From assembly GCA_033065855.1 (NCBI GenBank), contig JAVXUO010003232.1, positions 162,001 to 226,000 of the forward strand: DNA of 64,000 bases. Reading direction: 5' to 3'. The translations under genes were made by a program, and so were the position numbers. This document shows, in pieces, positions 58,616 through 64,000 of this stretch (position 1 is the stretch's first letter; every line of letters begins with the position of its first letter). Origin of the DNA: Escallonia rubra (lineage: Eukaryota; Streptophyta; Magnoliopsida; Escalloniales; Escalloniaceae). A model generated the notes under the pieces. The model searched no databases. It was not told where the DNA came from and saw only the letters and a list, made by a program, of their open reading frames with translations.

Positions 58616-61513
58616 TCATTCCACTCCAACCGGCTCCACCACTCTAACTCTCCTCTGATTTGTTTGATAGTTTTCGCACTTTCCGCAGTCAAAGGCAACT
58701 TCCTGACTTTTTTTACACCTCGAGACTTTCAGCTCCTCCAGGCAGTTCCACAACTCGTTCTCTCCGCTAAGATGCTCTAATTTAGGGAGGTCCTCCAAAG
58801 CCACTCTCCGCAGATTGAAAACAATAGGATACGGAAGAGGGTTGGCACTAGAACTGCCATACGCAAATAGCTCTTCCAACTCCTTGCAATTTAATAGTGT
58901 GATGCTTACCAGATGTTCCATGGCCGAAGCAGAACCCCCAACAGAGAAAAGATATTTTAACTTTTCGCAAGAATCCACCTCGATTGTTCTCAGTTTAGAA
59001 AATTCCAAGCCTAGGGTGGAAGATAGTTGGGAAATACTCTCCAGATGATGAACACTACGAAGTCTAAGGAACTCAAGATTTGGTATCTGGAAAAATCCAG
59101 CATTACTTGATAGGAACTGGCCGTGATAGTCCGCTATAGTTAGAAATCTCAGAGCACTGTAGCAAATGTTGCTACCCAAGCTCTCAGGAAACTTTTCCAG
59201 TTCTTTACATCTAAATAAATTCAGAGTACTCACGTTATTCAACAGCCACCCAAAGTGTTTTCCAGACAGACAAAGATTGACGACGGTTACTCTCTTTTCG
59301 GTATATACACTTTCAAATTTAAAGTAAGGTGTATTATTCAGATAAAATGGATCCCCAATGATAAAATGGAATCTCTTTAGTCGTTCTATCCATTCAAAAC
59401 TTCCTGATGCAAGACCCGAGATATCCAGGTCAATGTATAGAGCGGTCAAGCGCTCCAGGCATGCCAGCTCAGCAATTCGTGTTGGTCCCCATCTGGCACC
59501 CCATGACATATCTAAAAATTCTAAGCTAGACAGCTTAGACAAAGTTCCGGATTGAATATGTCTCAAGGCGTCTGTATAACATATATCCAATGCTCGTAAG
59601 TTACTAAGCTCTTCCATACCTTGTGGCAGTTCCTTCATACTACGTGCTCCATGACAATCCAGCACTTGCAGTTTAGTAAACCCTCCAAGTGGGGGTAGTT
59701 CTTCGAGATGGGGGCACCACCGGAGAAGAAGAGCCCGGAGTTCACGTAGCTGGAGAAGAGACTGAGGCAGTTTCTTAATGCCAGTTTCACTCAGGTTCAA
59801 AACCTTGAGCGATTTAAATGCCATCAAGAATCCTTCTGGAACGATTTCAAGCGAGCGATTACCTTGAAGAAGTAAGGTCGATACCTCTGGACATTGTACC
59901 ACAGACTCGGGTAGATTTCTTGTTCTGTTATGCATGAAAGAAACTCGTTTCACCGAATCTGGTGTTTCTACCTCCGGAAAGTTTGTCAGGCCAAGTCCAG
60001 ATCTGACAAAGGCCTTGCATCCATCCTCCGAGGAAGATGATGATGAAATCCAGGAGGCAAGATCACGAACCACGTCATGCATCCTGACTCTATTGTCAAA
60101 ATCACCACGCTCTAACAAGCATGAGTCTTTCAGATTCTCAATCAAAGCAATTCCTCGATTCGTTGACTCCTCGTAGCTTCTTAGTTCATCTATTAAACCT
60201 TCTGCCAGCCAGGACTGGACGAGTTCCTTGACGTCAATTGAGAAATCCTCTGGATACAATGCACAAAACAGGAAACAAGATTTGATAGTCGTTCCCTCTA
60301 GTGCATCGTAACTCCATTTTAGGAGCTTGTAGACCTTATCATGGATTCCATTGATGTAAGGTACTGGTGACCTCCGCATTTCGCTCCAGGCATCCTCCCA
60401 CAGCCGAAACATTTTCTTTCCCCTCATAGACCTGCCAACTATGTTGATTAGTAGGGGCAATCCGCCACATTCTCTAGCCACTTGCTTTGCGACTGGTTCA
60501 ATGTTTTCAAGATTGACAACCTTCCCAGCGTTTTGAACGAAGAGTTTCCAGGATTCCTCATCATCTAGAACTTCCACTTTGATGTCTTCATCTGTCTTCA
60601 TCTGCCTGCAAACATTCAAGGACCGAGAGGTCAATAACAGTTTCCAGCCTGGGCGATTGTCTGGTTCAGGAACACCAAGATGATCCAAATCAACCGCCTC
60701 CCAAACATCGTCCAGGATGAGGAGAAGTTTCTCTTCCGGCAGAAGTCTCTGAAATATTCTACGAGCTGTGATCTCCATGCTTTCTTCCATGGTCGTGTCC
60801 AATTTCAGCCTCTTCGCAATATCTATCTGGACCTTCCGCATGTCAAACTGCTTAGATACCGTAACCCATATGACCATGCTGAAACGTTGCATAAAAGAAG
60901 GAGTATTGTTTAAGGTCCTGACCAAAGTAGTCTTACCTACTCCTCCCATGCCCCAAACGCCAATCCGATTAACATCCTCACGGTTCAACGATTTTAGCAC
61001 CGAGTCCAAACATTTTGATTGAACTGAAGGTCCAGGGATGCTCTGGACTTTTGGCACCTCCTGTTTTCGAAGCTCCAGCTCGGCAGCTGCTGTTTGTTTT
61101 AGCGAACTACCTTCGTCTATTAGTTGTTTGACGTGCTTGAGCTTCCTCGTTATTTCAAGACCAGGTTTACAACTAAAACAGCAACTTGGACAGTACTTGC
61201 TTAGAGTTTCACCATTGCTGTTCGTCGTGCTTGCTTCTACAAACAAACCCACTTCTGTATCCAGCTTCTCGACCTGTTCTCGCCACTCATTGACAGTTGC
61301 AGGGTTCGGCAGTTCATGGCCATCTCTCTTAGCCTCGGCGATTATTACTTGCACGCTGGTTCTGAGATTGATCAGGTTACCCCTTTCGCTTCTGAGATTG
61401 TCGAGATTCGATCGAAATTTCGTGCAATTCTCGATCTTAGAATAGGCGGAGCCGCAAAAACATTTTCCTAGTTCTACTATAGCTCCGGCCAAACAGGAAG
61501 CCAGAATTTCCAT
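58616..61513 (-). CDS. CC-NBS-LRR (NLR) disease resistance protein, RPS2/RPS5 type
   Basis: An uninterrupted 965-codon frame, ATG at 61511-61513, no intron needed. An N-terminal coiled-coil region covers about residues 1-150. The NB-ARC domain has P-loop GMGGVGKTT (188-196), VIWVTVSKQF (about 214-223), kinase-2 LLLILDDVW (263-271), LLLTSRS (292-298), CGGLPLL (349-355), CFLFCALYPED (413-423) and MHD (478-480). Leucine-rich repeats follow from about 520 (LKVLNLSETGIKKLPQSL) to about 945. The Trp ending kinase-2 and the CFLFCALYPED form mark the non-TIR class. Such proteins act inside the cell as ADP/ATP-switched immune receptors that sense pathogen effectors, often by guarding a host protein. 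All switch motifs are intact, so it may be functional; its effector cannot be told from sequence. It is the only intact gene in the window and lies outside the duplication. Confidence 0.96.
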   Translation of the reverse strand: MEILASCLAGAIVELGKCFCGSAYSKIENCTKFRSNLDNLRSERGNLINLRTSVQVIIAEAKRDGHELPNPATVNEWREQVEKLDTEVGLFVEASTTNSNGETLSKYCPSCCFSCKPGLEITRKLKHVKQLIDEGSSLKQTAAAELELRKQEVPKVQSIPGPSVQSKCLDSVLKSLNREDVNRIGVWGMGGVGKTTLVRTLNNTPSFMQRFSMVIWVTVSKQFDMRKVQIDIAKRLKLDTTMEESMEITARRIFQRLLPEEKLLLILDDVWEAVDLDHLGVPEPDNRPGWKLLLTSRSLNVCRQMKTDEDIKVEVLDDEESWKLFVQNAGKVVNLENIEPVAKQVARECGGLPLLINIVGRSMRGKKMFRLWEDAWSEMRRSPVPYINGIHDKVYKLLKWSYDALEGTTIKSCFLFCALYPEDFSIDVKELVQSWLAEGLIDELRSYEESTNRGIALIENLKDSCLLERGDFDNRVRMHDVVRDLASWISSSSSSEDGCKAFVRSGLGLTNFPEVETPDSVKRVSFMHNRTRNLPESVVQCPEVSTLLLQGNRSLEIVPEGFLMAFKSLKVLNLSETGIKKLPQSLLQLRELRALLLRWCPHLEELPPLGGFTKLQVLDCHGARSMKELPQGMEELSNLRALDICYTDALRHIQSGTLSKLSSLEFLDMSWGARWGPTRIAELACLERLTALYIDLDISGLASGSFEWIERLKRFHFIIGDPFYLNNTPYFKFESVYTEKRVTVVNLCLSGKHFGWLLNNVSTLNLFRCKELEKFPESLGSNICYSALRFLTIADYHGQFLSSNAGFFQIPNLEFLRLRSVHHLESISQLSSTLGLEFSKLRTIEVDSCEKLKYLFSVGGSASAMEHLVSITLLNCKELEELFAYGSSSANPLPYPIVFNLRRVALEDLPKLEHLSGENELWNCLEELKVSRCKKSQEVAFDCGKCENYQTNQRRVRVVEPVGVE

Positions 61514-63466
61514 GGCAGAGCGTTTGGTAGAAGAGAAGCAAATGTAGCAGATGAGGCTTAAAGACGAGGAATTACAGCAAGAATTTGTAGCAGCAGATGT
61601 TTCAAGGAATGGTATGAATTTGTAGCAGTAGCCAGGGGCTTCAACTGCTTAATTCATTCACGTGGTCATTCAAGTCTTCGGATCCGGATCCATTGGGCCA
61701 CAGCCGTCCGATCTAGTTAAGTGGGAGGGAAGGGCTTAGATCAAGCCATCACCTGACTCTGCCGACAAACCACACCAACTCCATTCATTCTCTCTCTCTC
61801 TCTCCACTTCCCCTCACGCCGTCCACTCACCTCAATGCATGTAAAGAACTTTCCAAGCACCAATCAATCAATGTAAAGAACTTGAACTACAATCAATTAT
61901 TGTGCAAAACTACAAATGAATTACTGTAGCCTTGTGAAAGCAACCTGCTTTCTCGATTTATCTAACTTTCCTCACCTTTCCTCTCTATATATTCCTCTCA
62001 TGTTATATCATATCATATTATATATATCCCTTTTAACTTTGCTATGCATAGGAGAGGCGACACGTGAGTTTTTTTAGTGTTATTTTTTTATTTTTACGCC
62101 TTTTAACTTTGCGATACGCATCGCCTTTTATTTATACGACACGTTATCATGTTTATTTCCTATCAGATTTTTTTTTACTTCCACTTATAAGAGACACACA
62201 TGCACCATGACTTTTTATTTTGACTAGTTGGGAGTCACGTGCGTTGCACGTAGGATGTTTTCTGTATAGTGGTCAATATTACATAATAATACATTAAAAA
62301 AGAACATGTTTTGTGAAATTTTTTTCATATCCATACTGAACAATGTAGTGGCGAGTTCCACAAAATGTTTAGAAGTGATTATATGAGGCATTACGTTTCT
62401 CAATAGAAGAGAACACTATTGCAAAAAGATAGCAAGAAAAGAAATGCAGGTAGCCACAAGTTTAAATAGAGGGAAGAATGAAGTGACGTCCTATTCATCT
62501 AGTACTCATCATTCTGTGAAGGATAAACTTGGCAAAATTCCACACCCTATTTATAAAACTTTTCAATCAAAAGCAAAAGGGCATTAGCTCAATTATTTAT
62601 CCACAAAAGTATTAAAAGGAGAAACGATTTTTAAGGATATAATCAACCCACACAAACCATCTTGTGAAAGGCAGTATCAACACATGAAACTCAAAACACA
62701 AACTATTTTATTTGGACAGCAAACTATCTTGTGAAGGCAGTATCAACACTTGAAACTCAATACAAAATTTATTTGTGACTCTAGTACAAAAGTTTCTTCC
62801 ACGCCTTCCTTGTCATTTAGATTTTAAGCTGTAGGCAAGGGCAGCTTCATCAGTTAGCCGCACGACTTTTGCCTCTGAAATGTTGCTTAGCCAAATTTAA
62901 ATCCGCTTTCCAAATGTCCGCGCTCCAAAGTCTTGTGCATATCCAAAATGTACAAAAAATTATTGACAGATTTAATTCGTAGCAAGCGAGGATAAAATAA
63001 TATTAACAAGAGTCTACATCAACTTCTTAAGCCTGTCACCTAGTAAAAGTAAATAAGTAGTTATTGTTATGTACCTTGTAACTTTATGTTTACTATCAGA
63101 TTACTCTTTACTTACATTTAATAGCATTGTCACAAAGAAAATATGCCCTACTGCGATCATACAATCAACTAAGTAATGCCAAACACATTTGTAAACTCCG
63201 AAGCTGTGGTCGACCTTAAGTCAAATCGACTTTTTCCTCTTACAAGGTCTTGGGGTTTTGATTATATATCAATAATACATCATCCTAAATGTTTTTCAGC
63301 TCATACATATGAAGAATTTTGGCGATGAACACATGTCTCTTCCACAAATACTTAATTGTAATGGTTTTTTTTTAGTGCAAGGCACAATTGTAACAGAGCA
63401 AGGCCGTGGATCTTCCTCTGGTTTTTGTTTCTGTTACATGTTGGTTTGAAACATCTTTCACTTGCC
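61514..63466. other. Upstream region of the NLR and further non-coding sequence
   Basis: Contains the NLR promoter, since the gene runs leftward. A (CT)n tract lies at 61789-61804, about 275 bases upstream of the ATG. A TATATA stretch occurs near 61986-61993, too far out to call confidently. At about 62236-62250, ACGTGC and GCACGT flank GTT (a small palindrome). No other gene recognised. Confidence 0.6.
61789..61804. repeat. (CT)n microsatellite upstream of the NLR
   Basis: Eight CT/TC repeats. CT-rich tracts are common near plant transcription starts. Confidence 0.85.
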
Positions 63467-63532
63467 ATGTATTGGCAAAGCTTTGATCACCCAATAGATA
63501 CATGGCTTCCTATTGCAAAGCTCGGCATGGAC
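63467..63532 (+). pseudogene. Fragment of a G-type lectin receptor-like kinase
   Basis: One frame reads MYWQSFDHPIDTWLPIAKLG, the conserved WQSFDHPTDTWLPG-KLG block at the end of the bulb-type (B-)lectin domain in S-locus-like receptor kinases. Nothing before or after continues the domain within the open frame (63425-63607), so this is a gene relic. An exon of a gene extending past the window is less likely. Confidence 0.5.
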
Positions 63533-64000
63533 AATCTCAGAATTGCATGTGTACTGGCGAAAGAAGTTAGAAATCTAAAGAAGAAACTAAATGAAGGAAA
63601 CATATAAGAATATAACGTCAACGCTTACATAGTATCAATCTATCACCTGCAGTCAAAGCCCAATAAAAAAGAGTTTGATGCACACTATATTTATTAGTTA
63701 ACAGAATCAAAGCAATCATTCGTAATGATAAATTGAATATGGCATACAATCATATCAAGAAATAACATCATCACACTTGTCATAGGATCATTCATGATAG
63801 TTTGCACTTTTCATTTATGCAATCAAAATCAAACGCCTGACATATATGAGCGACTTAACTTTTTACTTCTCCCGGATTAGTTCCATTGTCTTTCTAGCAA
63901 ACTCCATAGAAAATACAATGGAATATATGCACATTTACGATATTCTTACTCTTACTCTCATTTGCTTGTCAAATAGTACATATGTTCCCAACACTTGGTT
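63533..64000. other. Non-coding right edge
   Basis: AT-rich sequence with no recognised feature. Confidence 0.5.

Noticed and set aside
63983..64000. TGTTCCCAAC at the right edge, like the start of the LTR-like block at 36775
   Set aside because: Only about 11 bases match before the sequences diverge; treated as chance.
1..64000. CRISPR arrays, operons, bacterial-type riboswitches
   Set aside because: The sequence is plant nuclear DNA; the tandem repeats seen have no spacer-repeat layout.

Overview
The window is nuclear DNA of a flowering plant, most likely a eudicot. The evidence is AT-rich intergenic sequence full of decayed LTR retrotransposons (Ty1/copia, a Ty3/gypsy chromovirus, and Tat/Ogre-like gag), a hAT-like element, an F-box/FBA pseudogene, a plant-mobile-domain pseudogene, and an intact CC-NBS-LRR gene of the RPS2/RPS5 type. 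I cannot name the species from sequence alone.

The dominant structure is a direct segmental duplication. Arm A (1-16838, continuing left of the window) matches arm B (31559-53685) in the same order and orientation. By eye the arms differ by a few percent at base level, plus large insertions and deletions. Each arm carries, left to right: reverse-strand Tat/Ogre-like gag fragments, their reverse-strand LTR, a dead F-box gene, about 4 kb of non-coding sequence with an LTR-like dispersed repeat, and an unrecognised split gene remnant ending in a 103-codon frame. A block of about 60 bp at 17895-17955 and 55565-55624 may be the original right edge of the unit. That would make it a tandem duplication of about 37 kb.

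The arms work as before/after pictures of transposition. Arm A alone holds a 1.15 kb hAT-like element (11588-12740); arm B keeps the empty site. Arm B alone holds a 5.28 kb Ty1/copia element (45836-51111) with two LTRs and a 5 bp target duplication; arm A keeps the empty site at 14131. Arm B also holds a 1.85 kb GC-rich LTR-like block (36775-38624) in place of 724 bp of arm A, and a 0.92 kb block with two perfect hairpins (about 44086-45000).

Between the arms lie a 5'-truncated, frameshifted chromovirus with chromodomain and 3' LTR (about 18900-23987, + strand), and a plus-strand plant-mobile-domain pseudogene (26487-29625). The latter faces tail-to-tail the reverse-strand gag of arm B. Right of arm B come a CCN trinucleotide tract, about 3 kb with nothing recognisable, then the only intact gene, a 965-codon NLR on the minus strand (58616-61513). 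A short G-type lectin receptor kinase fragment lies near the right edge. Everything else that is protein-like carries stops or frameshifts.
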